NCBI RefSeq assembly: GCF_016859125.1
Contig: NZ_CP069338.1
Coordinates: forward strand, 7,875,501-7,939,500
Direction of reading: 5' to 3'
From: Archangium violaceum
GTDB taxonomy: Bacteria; Myxococcota; Myxococcia; Myxococcales; Myxococcaceae
Length of the DNA stretch: 64,000 nt
In this document: positions 7,277-16,116 of the stretch, one piece after another
Layout: every line of letters begins with the position of its first letter
How positions within the stretch are numbered: position 1 is the first letter of the stretch
Translations under genes and position numbers: made by a program
Notes under the pieces: model-generated
Databases searched by the model: none
Seen by the model: the letters and a program-made list of their open reading frames with translations, nothing else
What the model was told of the DNA's origin: nothing

Positions 7277-9823
7277 ATGGGAAAGGGTGGTCGGATCATC
7301 GGATTGTTGGCTGCCGGACTGTGCCTCCTGAGCCTGGCCGGAGGGTGTGAGGAGTCGACCTCGGGCAACGGTGGTTCAGGGGGAGGAGGAGGGCGGGATA
7401 ACCCGCCGCTCCAGAGCCCGGACGGCGGGCAGCCAGACCGCTTGGATGGTGGCTCGACGCGGCCCCCAGGGGATGGGGGGACGGCGGGACCGGTGGTGCC
7501 TCCGCACGACGCCGAGGCCATCCGCAAGGAGAACGCGCGCCCGGGGACGAAGGCGTGGCGGATCACGAATCGTGCGGCCAACAACAACGAGATCGAAGGC
7601 TACTCGCTCGTCTCCACGGTGACGCAGGGCGAGCGGGTGCCCATCGCGGTGTCGGTGACGGGCGGGCCGCGCAAGTTCTCGTGGGAGGTGTACCGGCTCG
7701 GCTACTACGGTGGCACGGGCGGGCGCGAGGTGGCGCGAGGGGGTCCGCTGCAGGCGGTGCCCCAGGCGTCGTGCCCGGCGCAGAAGCCCACGGGCCTCGT
7801 GGCCTGCAACTGGACGCCGACGCTGGAGATCGAAACGGACGCGCGCTGGGTGCGCGGGGTGTACGTGGTGAAGCTGGTGCGGGAAGACGGCTACCAGCGC
7901 TACGTGCCGTTCTTCGTGAGGGATCCGCTGCCGCGCTCGGAGGTGATGGTGATCATCCCGACGCACACCTGGCAGGCGTACAACACGTGGGGAGGCACGA
8001 GCCTCTACGACGACAAGTTCCGCATCACGGGAGTGGGGCGTGCCTTCCAGGCGTCGTTCGATCGGCCCTACTACCGGGGCTACGGCTCGGGGCACCTGCT
8101 GGATGACGATCAGGGGCTCGTCATGTGGCTGGAGGCGCAGGGGCTGGACGTGTCGTACGTGACGGACGAGGAGATGGACCGGAGCGGGGACGCGCTGAAC
8201 CACGCCCGGGTCTTCTTCCTCTCGGGACATGACGAGTACTGGACGCGCACGCAGCGGGACCGGGCGGACAAGGCGCTGGCCGAGGGCCGATCGATCATCA
8301 ACCTCGGAGCGAACCAGGCCTACTGGCAGGTGCGGCTCGAGCCGGCGGCGGACGGCCGGCCGAGGCGCATCGTCACCTGCTACAAGGGCGACGCGAGGGA
8401 TCCGATGGGCGTGAAGAGCCTGGATCGGACGACGAAGTTCCGGGACCTGGCGACGCCGAGGCCGGAGAACGCGCTGTTGGGGGTGATGTTCTCCAGCCGC
8501 TGGCACCAGTTCGCCTTCCCGACGATCATCACGAATGCGGACCACTGGGCCTTCGAGGGGACGGGGCTGAAGAACGGGGACACGCTGTGGAGGGCCAACG
8601 GCTACGAGCAGGATCAGGTGGTGGCCAACGGCCAGTCGCCGGAGGGGCTGGAGGTGCTGGCCGAGTCTCCCGCGCTGTCGCTGCAGGGGGCGTTCGGCTT
8701 CGGGCAGATGGTGGTGTTCCGCAAGGGGGACGCGTGGGTGTTCTCGGCGGGGGGCATCGACTTCGTGCACACGCTGGGGACGAGCGAGGCGGCGGATCCC
8801 CGAGCGGCGCGCCTGGTGGCCAACGTCCTCTACCGGGCGCTGGGGAGGCCGGTGCCGAAGAACCTGGTGGTGTTGCCGGCGACGCCGCTGCCGAAGGCGC
8901 GAGGCCCCTTCGCCTCCGCGGTGCGGACGGTGGCGGGACAGCCGGGGAAGCGGGGTGACCAGGATGGAGGCCCGGGTCGGGGGCTGCTGGCCGCGCCGGT
9001 GGCGGTGACGGTGCTGCCCGGTGGTGGCTGGGCGGTGGCGGACGCGCTGGCCAACAAGGTGAAGCGGGTGGCGCCGGACGGGAGCATCTCGACGCTCTCG
9101 CAGGTGCGGCTCAATGGCCCGATGGGGATCGCCGCGGACGCGCAGGGGAACGTCTACGTGTCCGATTCGGACAACTACTGCATCCGCCGCATCGCGCCGG
9201 ATGGGACGACGACGGTGTTCGCCGGAGCGGTGATGGAGCCGGGGATGATGGATGGACCCGCGGCGCAGGCGCGCTTCAACCAGCCGGCGGGGTTGGCGCT
9301 GACGCCGCAGGGGGAGTTGCTGGTGGCGGACATGGGCAATGGCGTCATCCGGCGGATCGATCTGCTGACTCCGGGCAATCCCGTGACGACGCTGCCGTCG
9401 AACCTGTGGCTGTACCGGCCCTCGGCGGTGGCGGTGGGGGCGGACGGGACGGTGTACGTGGTGGAGACGGGGATGTCGCGCGTGATGGCGCTGCGCAACG
9501 GCACGGTGAGCGTGTTCGCGGGCTCACCGCCGGGAGGCTTCGCGGAAGGGGAGGGGGAGAGCGCGAGGATGCTGCCGTACCTGGGCATCGCGGTGCTGCC
9601 GGATGGGAACGTGGCGGTGTCGGATCCGGGCAACTACCGGGTGAGGCGCATCTCCCCGAGCGGAGTGGTGACGACGCTGGCGGGCTCGGGCCTCTTCGGG
9701 GCGCGCGATGGAGAGGGAGACGACGCGGATCTGGTGTTGCCCGCGGGCCTCGCGGTGGGCCCGGATGGAACGCTGTACGTGGCGGACTCGGGCAACGCGT
9801 TGCTGCGCGCCATCACACCGTGA
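7277..9823 (+). CDS. Lipoprotein with N,N-dimethylformamidase-beta-like domain and NHL repeats
   Basis: About 848 residues. Starting at ATG 7277 (GGAGG upstream) gives a clean lipoprotein signal with lipobox LAGGC (~residues 20-24); an earlier in-frame start at 7208 would bury this signal. A Gly/Asp/Pro-rich linker (~25-70) follows. Then comes a long domain with the motifs of the DMFase-beta/large-subunit C-terminal family (SWEVYRLGYYGGTGGR, then THTWQAYNTWGGTSLYD, and FFLSGHDEYWT). The last ~280 residues carry five or so NHL beta-propeller blades (GIAADAQGNVYVSDSDN, GLALTPQGELLVADMGN, GIAVLPDGNVAVSDPGN, GLAVGPDGTLYVADSGN). It is predicted to be an envelope-anchored enzyme or adhesin with a propeller. 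Real DMFase activity is not implied. It stands alone downstream of lysC. Confidence 0.85.
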   Translation: MGKGGRIIGLLAAGLCLLSLAGGCEESTSGNGGSGGGGGRDNPPLQSPDGGQPDRLDGGSTRPPGDGGTAGPVVPPHDAEAIRKENARPGTKAWRITNRAANNNEIEGYSLVSTVTQGERVPIAVSVTGGPRKFSWEVYRLGYYGGTGGREVARGGPLQAVPQASCPAQKPTGLVACNWTPTLEIETDARWVRGVYVVKLVREDGYQRYVPFFVRDPLPRSEVMVIIPTHTWQAYNTWGGTSLYDDKFRITGVGRAFQASFDRPYYRGYGSGHLLDDDQGLVMWLEAQGLDVSYVTDEEMDRSGDALNHARVFFLSGHDEYWTRTQRDRADKALAEGRSIINLGANQAYWQVRLEPAADGRPRRIVTCYKGDARDPMGVKSLDRTTKFRDLATPRPENALLGVMFSSRWHQFAFPTIITNADHWAFEGTGLKNGDTLWRANGYEQDQVVANGQSPEGLEVLAESPALSLQGAFGFGQMVVFRKGDAWVFSAGGIDFVHTLGTSEAADPRAARLVANVLYRALGRPVPKNLVVLPATPLPKARGPFASAVRTVAGQPGKRGDQDGGPGRGLLAAPVAVTVLPGGGWAVADALANKVKRVAPDGSISTLSQVRLNGPMGIAADAQGNVYVSDSDNYCIRRIAPDGTTTVFAGAVMEPGMMDGPAAQARFNQPAGLALTPQGELLVADMGNGVIRRIDLLTPGNPVTTLPSNLWLYRPSAVAVGADGTVYVVETGMSRVMALRNGTVSVFAGSPPGGFAEGEGESARMLPYLGIAVLPDGNVAVSDPGNYRVRRISPSGVVTTLAGSGLFGARDGEGDDADLVLPAGLAVGPDGTLYVADSGNALLRAITP

Positions 9824-10016
9824 CTTGAGCCAGCACCCTCACCACGGAATCATCGGGGCTTCCCCACGCCTGGGGTATCATCACGGGCGTGGCCCCGGTG
9901 TTTCGCGGAGGGAGTCATGCCTGGCTGGATGTGGCTTCTGGGGGTGCTGATACTGTCCGCTGCCTCAGGCTGAGCAGGCGAGAGGCTCGCCTGATGCAGA
10001 AGTATTGAGGAGCGCC
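9824..10016 (+). other. Intergenic region with an 18-codon micro-ORF and a hairpin
   Basis: At 9917-9973 an ATG preceded by GGAGGGAG encodes the hydrophobic peptide MPGWMWLLGVLILSAASG and then stops at TGA. If that TGA were TGC, the peptide would end in a lipobox (AASGC). It may be the decayed start of a lipoprotein gene or a small leader. A 7-bp inverted repeat with a 3-base loop (AGGCGAG/CTCGCCT, 9977-9993) follows. No other gene is visible. Confidence 0.35.
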
Positions 10017-10568
10017 ATGGCACACCCCAGCGTTGAAGAGTTGCTGGCCAAAATGCGCTCGGCTCGAGAGGCAGGTGGGGCCAATCAGGCCAGCGCGGAG
10101 CAATTGCGGCAGAATCGAGAGCTGGTGGCTGCCTGCCCTGCGTTCACTCCGAATCTCCTGGAGTTGGCCCGGCTGTTGTTGCTGACCGATGAGCCCGGCG
10201 TAGACGCCAGTCAGGCGTTCTCGGAGATTCAGCGCTTGTTGGAGCAGGCCGTTCGAGCCTCGAGCCGGAGTGCCCCATCGCTGCTGGAACTGGCTCATTT
10301 CACGGACAGCATCCGGAATGATCCGGATGAAGCAGAAAGGCTCTTCGAGGAAAGCGCGGCGACGGCGTTGGGGTCGCTCGAAGGCGCATGGTCGGCGTTG
10401 ATCAACCTGTGGACCGTGCGGAATCGTAGGGAGACCCTGGAGAAGGCGTTGGAACTGGGGGCGCGAGCGGAAAAGCTCTTCCCTGATTCCGCGGGCATTC
10501 ATGCCGATGTGGCACGTGCACGAAGTTTCGCCGCGCACATGGGGTTGATTCCCGACGAGAACTCTTGA
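10017..10568 (+). CDS. Small helical-repeat (TPR-like) protein of unknown function
   Basis: A 183-residue soluble, all-helical protein. Pairs of helices spaced like TPR/Sel1 units appear through the sequence, for example LLELARLLLLTDEPG, LLELAHFTDSIRNDPDEAERLFEESA and ALELGARAEKLFPDSA. There is no signal peptide or membrane segment. ATG 10017 is preferred over the TTG at 10005 because GAGGAG lies correctly placed between them. It converges on the AAA+ gene with only seven bases between their stops. Probably a cytoplasmic protein-protein interaction module; no specific role can be assigned. Confidence 0.7.
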   Translation: MAHPSVEELLAKMRSAREAGGANQASAEQLRQNRELVAACPAFTPNLLELARLLLLTDEPGVDASQAFSEIQRLLEQAVRASSRSAPSLLELAHFTDSIRNDPDEAERLFEESAATALGSLEGAWSALINLWTVRNRRETLEKALELGARAEKLFPDSAGIHADVARARSFAAHMGLIPDENS

Positions 10569-10575
10569 GTCACCG

Positions 10576-11520
10576 TCAGTGCTTCGAGCGCATCCCGCTC
10601 GGTGATGGGCCTGGCCGGACGTCCAGCTCCTGCCGCATGCGACGCTGATCCGGCGTCTCCTTCGGCAGCTCCACGAAGCCGCACATCTCGCACAACCGGC
10701 TGTAGATGCGCTCGCCCACGCGCTCGCGTATCAGCTCCATGTCGCGCACCGCGGTCTTCGCGTCCTCCGTGGTGCGGTAGCCGCTCGGTGCGGCGGTCCG
10801 GGGGGTCCTGCGCTCCGGCTCCAGCGAGTAGTTCGTCGCGAAGAGCGTGGTACGCCCCGCGTTGTAGCGCCGGGCGATCAGCTCATCGAGCGTCTCCATC
10901 TCGAACGGGCTGCCGCGCCCCTTGCCCAGCTCGTCTATGGCCAGAACCTCCACGTCCGACAGCGGGCCGATGATCTCCCCGCCGCTCTTCCCCTCCTGGA
11001 AGCCTCGACGGATGGTGGCGTAGAGCAGGGAGATCTCCACGTACCGGGCCTCCAGCCCCACCTCGAGCACCAGGTGCTTGAGCGTGGCCGTCAGCAGGTG
11101 CGTCTTCCCCGTGCCCACCGGGCCACTGAGGACGAACCCCTTGTTCACCCCCGTCTTGTCGTAGTGGTGGGCGAAGTGCATCGCCAGGTTGCGGGCCCGA
11201 TCCTGCGCCTCGTTGAAGGCCCGGTAGTTCTCGAAGGTCGCGTGAGCCATCACCCCGGGCAGCCCCACCTCGGTGAAGTGGCTCACGCGCTTCGCCCGGT
11301 GCTGGCAGACGCAGGGCACCAGCACCTCGTAGCGCTTGGGCCCCACCCTGGCGCTGAATGTCTCCTCGCGCACCTCGTAGGCGAACCCACGCCCGTCACA
11401 CAGGGTGCACCGTGCCGAGCACCTGCACACCCGCGCGTGCGCGCGATCTCCCCGCCGCTCGATGACGTACGTCCTTCCCCCACACTCGCCGCACACCTCG
11501 CCGCTCGCCTTCGTGACCAT
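10576..11520 (-). CDS. DnaC/IstB-like AAA+ ATPase with N-terminal zinc-finger region
   Basis: A 314-residue protein. The N-terminal ~75 residues hold eight cysteines in pairs (C10/C13, C32/C34, C38/C41, C70/C72), including a DnaJ-type CxxCxGxG stretch (CTLCDGRGF), and probably bind zinc. The AAA+ core follows, with Walker A GPVGTGKT (133-140), Walker B VEVLAIDELGKG and a sensor-like TTLFATNYS. This combination resembles helicase loaders or DNA-associated IstB/DnaC-type ATPases rather than an IS helper. No transposase is adjacent, the zinc region is extra, and an unrelated conserved-looking partner gene lies directly upstream (11590-12240). Probably in DNA replication or repair; inference from fold only. 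Confidence 0.8.
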   Translation of the reverse strand: MVTKASGEVCGECGGRTYVIERRGDRAHARVCRCSARCTLCDGRGFAYEVREETFSARVGPKRYEVLVPCVCQHRAKRVSHFTEVGLPGVMAHATFENYRAFNEAQDRARNLAMHFAHHYDKTGVNKGFVLSGPVGTGKTHLLTATLKHLVLEVGLEARYVEISLLYATIRRGFQEGKSGGEIIGPLSDVEVLAIDELGKGRGSPFEMETLDELIARRYNAGRTTLFATNYSLEPERRTPRTAAPSGYRTTEDAKTAVRDMELIRERVGERIYSRLCEMCGFVELPKETPDQRRMRQELDVRPGPSPSGMRSKH

Positions 11521-11538
11521 GTCCCAAGGCCATAGCAG

Positions 11539-11564
11539 AGCCTGCTGACGCTCGTCAGCAGGCT
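11539..11564. promoter_or_regulatory. Perfect 12-bp inverted repeat between the two minus-strand genes
   Basis: AGCCTGCTGACG, two bases, CGTCAGCAGGCT. It lies between the stop of the 216-residue gene and the start of the AAA+ gene, about 19 bases upstream of the latter's ATG. In RNA it would form a very stable hairpin next to the ribosome site. In DNA it could be an operator for a dimeric protein. There is no T-run, so it is not a classic terminator. Confidence 0.5.
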
Positions 11565-11589
11565 ACACCAGCGCACACGGGGACCCTCT

Positions 11590-12240
11590 CTAGGAATCCA
11601 TCAGTCCCAGCCGCCTGCGCACCACGACGAGCAGCCGGAAGCGCCGGGCCAGACGCCGCGCGCGCGGGGACATGTACTGCTGCTCCGTCTCCTCCCCCCG
11701 CGCCGTCCGCCACAGTTCCAGCCGTTCGGGGAAGGGCAGGGCGCGCAGCAGCACCAGCCCCACCAGGGACTCCTGGGCCTCCATCCGCGCGAACTCGGTG
11801 GGGACCTCGTGCAGCACCTTCTCCATCAGCCGGTGGATCCTCGGCGCGAGCCCCGGCTCCCTCTCGGCGAGCCGCTCCAGCGAGGCCTGCAGCTGCGCGT
11901 GTCGCAGCTCCTCCCAGGAGCGCGTCCGGGTCGTGCGTCGGCCTCCCTCGCTGCCCGCTCCCGCCGTGCGCTCCCGGTACTTCTTGATCTCCGCCTCCAC
12001 CTGTCTGCGGCAGGCCCGGAGGCTGCGCAGCACGGGCTCCCCGGGGCGCGCATCCCACATCGCCTTCTCCGCCGAGCGCGCGATGCCTCGCGCCACCACC
12101 TCGAACGGAACTCCCTGATCGGCCCAGGACGTCAAGAGCTCCGCGTCCAGCCCGGACAGCATCAATCCGCTGCCGCGCATGGCGAGGAAGTAGTCCTGCA
12201 CCAGCTCCGCGAAGCTGGCGCTCTCAGGCAGGAGGCTCAT
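11590..12240 (-). CDS. Conserved-looking hypothetical protein, partner of the AAA+ ATPase
   Basis: A 216-residue soluble protein with no recognised domain. The first ~70 residues look like a helical module (FAELVQDYFLAMRGSGLMLSGLDAELLTSWADQGVPFEVVARGI), similar in style to helicase-loader partner or primosomal N-terminal regions. A basic linker (GGRRTTRTRSWEELRH) and a helical C-terminus ending in a strongly basic tail (RRLARRFRLLVVVRRRLGL) follow. It is the first gene of a two-gene minus-strand unit with the zinc/AAA+ ATPase and is divergent from the gltD promoter. The basic tail suggests nucleic-acid contact; this is inference. Confidence 0.65.
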   Translation of the reverse strand: MSLLPESASFAELVQDYFLAMRGSGLMLSGLDAELLTSWADQGVPFEVVARGIARSAEKAMWDARPGEPVLRSLRACRRQVEAEIKKYRERTAGAGSEGGRRTTRTRSWEELRHAQLQASLERLAEREPGLAPRIHRLMEKVLHEVPTEFARMEAQESLVGLVLLRALPFPERLELWRTARGEETEQQYMSPRARRLARRFRLLVVVRRRLGLMDS

Positions 12241-12398
12241 GAAGTGCTACATCTCCGTAGTGGGTCGCCGGAGGGCCGGGCGCAAGGCTCCCCTTACCAG
12301 TCGGGGCTGACAGCGCAACCCAGGAGACGCTTTTCGCACAGCATTCCTGGAATCTTTCCGATCGTGCCGTACCGAGCGGGCGTACCCTGAAGGGCCTG

Positions 12399-12427
12399 TT
12401 GACCCGTCCCAACGCACCGCGCATAGT
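12399..12427 (+). promoter_or_regulatory. Candidate sigma70 promoter of gltD operon
   Basis: TTGACC (12399-12404), 17 bases, CATAGT (12422-12427), giving a 5' leader of roughly 85 bases before the gltD ATG at 12520. The same TTGACC box with a 17-base spacer occurs ahead of gltJ (34987-35015). Sequence match only. Confidence 0.5.
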
Positions 12428-12519
12428 GCGCAGCCTCCCAGATGGAAATTCCCGAAGAGTCCCGGACACTTGCCGAGCAGGCGAGAGAGCCGGCCGGTAG
12501 AACCCAGCAGAGGAAACCC

Positions 12520-15500
12520 ATGCGCCGTACGCTCCTCCTCAGCCTCCTGCTCCTGGCTTCGGTCGCCAACGCGCAGGACAAGAAAGCGCCGCGCGACGCC
12601 AACCTCGGCAAGAAGAGCTCCACTGCCGTGGTGGACAAGTCGCTCGCGGGCGACATCAGCCGCAAGAAGGAGAAGCAGGACAACGCGCCCGCCCTCCAAT
12701 ACGACCAGTTCCGCCTCGGCGTGGAGACGCAGGTCGCCTCCAAGCGCCGCGAGCAGATCGAGTCGCTCAAGAAGATCATCTCCCTCTCGGCGGACCCGAA
12801 GGAGCAGCCCGCGCTCCTCTTCCGCCTGGGCGAGCTGTACTGGGAGGAGTCGAAGTTCTACTTCTTCGAGGCGAACCGGAAGGACGACGAGCTCCTCGAG
12901 GCGATGAACCGCGGTGACTCCGCCGGCCAGAGCCGCGCGAAGGCGGGCAAGGCCGAGCTGCTCACCCGGCAGAAGCAGTACGGCAAGCTCGCGCTCGAGC
13001 AGTACACGAAGATCGTCCAGGAGTACCCGGACTTCGAGCGCTCGGACGAGGTGCTCTTCTTCCTGGGCACCTATCTCATGGAGGATGGCCAGGCCCGCAA
13101 GGCGCTGGTGGCCTTCAAGCGCCTGGTGGAGAAGTACCCCAAGTCCAAGTACATCCCCGACGCCTACCTGGCCTTCGGCGAGTACTACTTCAACAGCTCG
13201 AAGGGCAAGCGCGCGGACCTGGAGAAGGCGCTCGCCGCCTACAAGAAGGCCGCCGAGTACCCCGAGAGCCAGGTGTACGCCTTCGCCCTCTACAAGCAGG
13301 GCTGGTGCTACTTCAACCTCGCCGACTACGCGAACGCCAAGGACAAGTGGAAGACGGTGGTCCTCTACGGCGAGCTGGCGGGCGCGCAGGCCGTGGAGAA
13401 GGACGGCAACGCCAAGAAGAGCAACTCGCTGGTGCGTGAGGCCCGCACCGACTACGTCCGCGCCTACGCGCGCGAGGGCGACGTGATGCTCGCCCGCGAG
13501 GACTTCTCCAAGGTCGCCACCAACCCGGACGACCGCTTCGCGATGATGCGGACGCTGGCGAACATGTACTACGGCGATGGCAAGGACCGCGAGGCGGCCA
13601 TCACCTACAACTCCCTCATCAAGGAGAAGCCCCTGTCGCCCGAGGCTCCGGGCTTCCAGGGCCGCATCGTCGACATCGTCCTGCGCATGGGCAACAAGGA
13701 GCGCACCGTCACGCAGGTGCGCCGGCTCGTGAAGATCATGAAGGAGGTCGAGGGCTCCGGCGTCATCAAGGAGGAGAAGGACAAGAAGGCGCTCGCGGAG
13801 GCCAAGGATCTGGCCGAGCGCACCCTGTCCAACCTGGCCGTCACCTGGCACAACGAGGCCAAGAAGACGCGCGAGGAGGCCACGTTCGGCTACGCCGACA
13901 TGATCTACTCGGACTACCTCACGCTCTTCCCCGAGAGCCCCAAGGCGTACGACCTGCGCTTCTTCTGGGCCGAGCTCCTCAACGACAACCTCCAGAAGTA
14001 CGACAAGGCCGCGGCCAACTACACGCTCGTCGTTTTGCAGGACGTGAAGCAGCTGGAGGCCAAGGACGAGCAGGGCAAACCCAAGCCGGGCAAGCCGGGC
14101 AAGTGGCTGAACAACGCCGCGTACAACGCCGTGCTCGCCTATGACGAGATGGTGAAGGACGCCGAGGCCAAGGGGATGTTCAAGGCCGAGGACACCAAGG
14201 ACATCCGCAAGAAGGCCACCATCCCGCAGGCCAAGAAGGATCTGCTGGAGGCCTGCGAGCGCTACCTCAAGTACGTGACCAAGGGCGACAAGCGGGTGGA
14301 GATCGCCTTCAAGGCGGCCAACATCTACTACCGCCACAACCACTTCGACGAGGCGGTGCTGCGCTTCAGCGAGATCGCGCTCGGTCACCCGGAGTACAAG
14401 TTCGAGACCGGCGAGCGCGCGGGCGAGATCGCCGCCAACCTGGTGCTCGACTCGTACAACCTGCTCGAGGACTGGTCGAAGGTGAACGAGTGGGCGCGGC
14501 GCTTCTACAACAACGACAAGCTCGCCTCCGGCAAGTTCCGCGAGGACCTGTCCAAGGTCATCGAGCAGTCGGCCTTCAAACTGGTGAGCCAGCTCGAGGC
14601 GAAGAACCAGTTCGCCAAGGCGGCCGAGGCCTACCTGTCCTTCGTGGCGGACTTCCCGCAGACGGAGATCGCCGACGTGGCGCTCTTCAACGCCTCGGTG
14701 GACTACTACAAGGCGAAGATGCTGGATAAGGCCATCCAGGTCCGCCAGCGCATCATCGAGCAGTACCCGTCCTCTCGCTTCGTGCCCGAGTGCATCTACA
14801 ACAACGCGGAGGCGCTGGAGGCCATCGGTGACTTCCAGGAGTCCGCGGACGTGTACGAGCAGTACGTGCGCGGCTACGAGGCCAGCAAGAACGGTGGCTC
14901 CGTGGCCCGGGCCGCTCCCGCGCGCGCCAAGAAGGGCAGGGGCAGGGGCAGGGCCGCTGCCGCCCCGGTCTCCAGCAAGCCCGGCCAGCCGCAGAAGTGG
15001 GACGAGTCCAAGGCCCAGGTCGCCCTCTTCAACGCGGCCACCTACCGCGAGGGTCTCGGCCAGTTCAAGCAGGCGCTGGCCCTGCGCGAGCACTACCTGG
15101 AGCTGTGGCCCAAGGCGAAGGACGCCGAGGACATCCTGCTCTCCATCATCACCCTGCACGAGAAGACGGGGAACTACTTCAAGGCCATTGGCCAGCTCGA
15201 GGAGTACGAGCGCCTCTACATGCGCAGCCCGAGCAAGTTCCTGATGGCCGAGGGCCGCATCGTCGACATCTACGAGAACAAGCTGCGCCGCGCGAGGGAC
15301 ACCGAGCGCCTCTACAACCGCATCCTCGACTACTACGAGAAGCTGCCGCGCCGTCTGCAGCAGTCCCTGGAGAAGCCGGCGCTGGAGGCGGTGGGCCGCG
15401 CCCAGTACCGCAGCGTGGAGCCGGACTTCCAGTTCTACTCGCGGTTGAAGCTCTCCTGGGGCAGGCCGCCGAGCCCCGACAAGCTCAAGGCCTCCATCCG

Positions 15501-16116
15501 CGAGAAGAACGACTCGCGCGCCTTCGTGGAGAAGAAGTACGTGCAGACGGTGCAGATCGGCGCGGCCGAGCCCGCCATCTGCGCCCTGAACCGCATCGGT
15601 CTCATCTACGACAACTTCGCGGACAAGATCTCCAACGCGCCCATGCCCCCCGGCATCGACGAGGAGACCGAGAACGCCCTGCGCGATGAGTTCGCCAACC
15701 AGGCCCAGCCCCTCAAGGACAGCGCCGCCGAGGCCTTCAGCAACGCGGTGGCCAAGAGCCGGGAGCTGGACGTGTTCAACAACTGCGCGGCCGAGAGCTT
15801 GAAGATGCTGCGCGACACCTACCGCCCGGAGCTCTTCCCGACGATGTTCGAGGAGACGGTGGCTCTCTCCAAGGGCCGCGACCTGGCCATCGGCGGCGAT
15901 GTGCTCGCCGCCATCCAGGACGTGCCGCCGCCCGTCGTCGAGACGGCCTCGTCCGAGCAGGGCAAGACCCAGGAAGTGGTCGAGGACGTTTCGGATCTCG
16001 CCAGGCGGCTCCAGCAGCAGACGGCCACCCAGGTCGATGGCCCCTCCGCTCCCACCAAGGAGGGCACGCCCAAGCGGGCCGGGACGGATGAGCAGGAACC
16101 GGAGGACTTCCTCTAA
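12520..16116 (+). CDS. gltD: Adventurous gliding motility periplasmic TPR protein GltD (AgmU)
   Basis: About 1,198 residues. ATG 12520 is chosen over 12442 because it follows AGAGGAAA and begins a good Sec signal peptide (MRRTLLLSLLLLASVANAQ). The mature protein is made almost entirely of TPR/tetratricopeptide-like helical pairs (PALLFRLGELYWEESKFYFFE, DEVLFFLGTYLMEDGQARKA). A basic low-complexity insert (AKKGRGRGRAAAAP) lies at ~800-825 and an acidic tail ends in EPEDFL. In Myxococcus xanthus GltD/AgmU is a periplasmic part of the Glt complex that couples the AglRQS proton motor to the cell surface at focal adhesions. Identity rests on gene order (D-E-F-G-H...I-J), length and TPR content. 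The stop overlaps the gltE ATG by one base. Confidence 0.85.
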   Translation: MRRTLLLSLLLLASVANAQDKKAPRDANLGKKSSTAVVDKSLAGDISRKKEKQDNAPALQYDQFRLGVETQVASKRREQIESLKKIISLSADPKEQPALLFRLGELYWEESKFYFFEANRKDDELLEAMNRGDSAGQSRAKAGKAELLTRQKQYGKLALEQYTKIVQEYPDFERSDEVLFFLGTYLMEDGQARKALVAFKRLVEKYPKSKYIPDAYLAFGEYYFNSSKGKRADLEKALAAYKKAAEYPESQVYAFALYKQGWCYFNLADYANAKDKWKTVVLYGELAGAQAVEKDGNAKKSNSLVREARTDYVRAYAREGDVMLAREDFSKVATNPDDRFAMMRTLANMYYGDGKDREAAITYNSLIKEKPLSPEAPGFQGRIVDIVLRMGNKERTVTQVRRLVKIMKEVEGSGVIKEEKDKKALAEAKDLAERTLSNLAVTWHNEAKKTREEATFGYADMIYSDYLTLFPESPKAYDLRFFWAELLNDNLQKYDKAAANYTLVVLQDVKQLEAKDEQGKPKPGKPGKWLNNAAYNAVLAYDEMVKDAEAKGMFKAEDTKDIRKKATIPQAKKDLLEACERYLKYVTKGDKRVEIAFKAANIYYRHNHFDEAVLRFSEIALGHPEYKFETGERAGEIAANLVLDSYNLLEDWSKVNEWARRFYNNDKLASGKFREDLSKVIEQSAFKLVSQLEAKNQFAKAAEAYLSFVADFPQTEIADVALFNASVDYYKAKMLDKAIQVRQRIIEQYPSSRFVPECIYNNAEALEAIGDFQESADVYEQYVRGYEASKNGGSVARAAPARAKKGRGRGRAAAAPVSSKPGQPQKWDESKAQVALFNAATYREGLGQFKQALALREHYLELWPKAKDAEDILLSIITLHEKTGNYFKAIGQLEEYERLYMRSPSKFLMAEGRIVDIYENKLRRARDTERLYNRILDYYEKLPRRLQQSLEKPALEAVGRAQYRSVEPDFQFYSRLKLSWGRPPSPDKLKASIREKNDSRAFVEKKYVQTVQIGAAEPAICALNRIGLIYDNFADKISNAPMPPGIDEETENALRDEFANQAQPLKDSAAEAFSNAVAKSRELDVFNNCAAESLKMLRDTYRPELFPTMFEETVALSKGRDLAIGGDVLAAIQDVPPPVVETASSEQGKTQEVVEDVSDLARRLQQQTATQVDGPSAPTKEGTPKRAGTDEQEPEDFL

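Noticed and set aside
10576-11520. IstB helper ATPase of an IS21 element
   Set aside because: No IstA, no terminal repeats, an extra eight-Cys N-terminus and a different partner gene.
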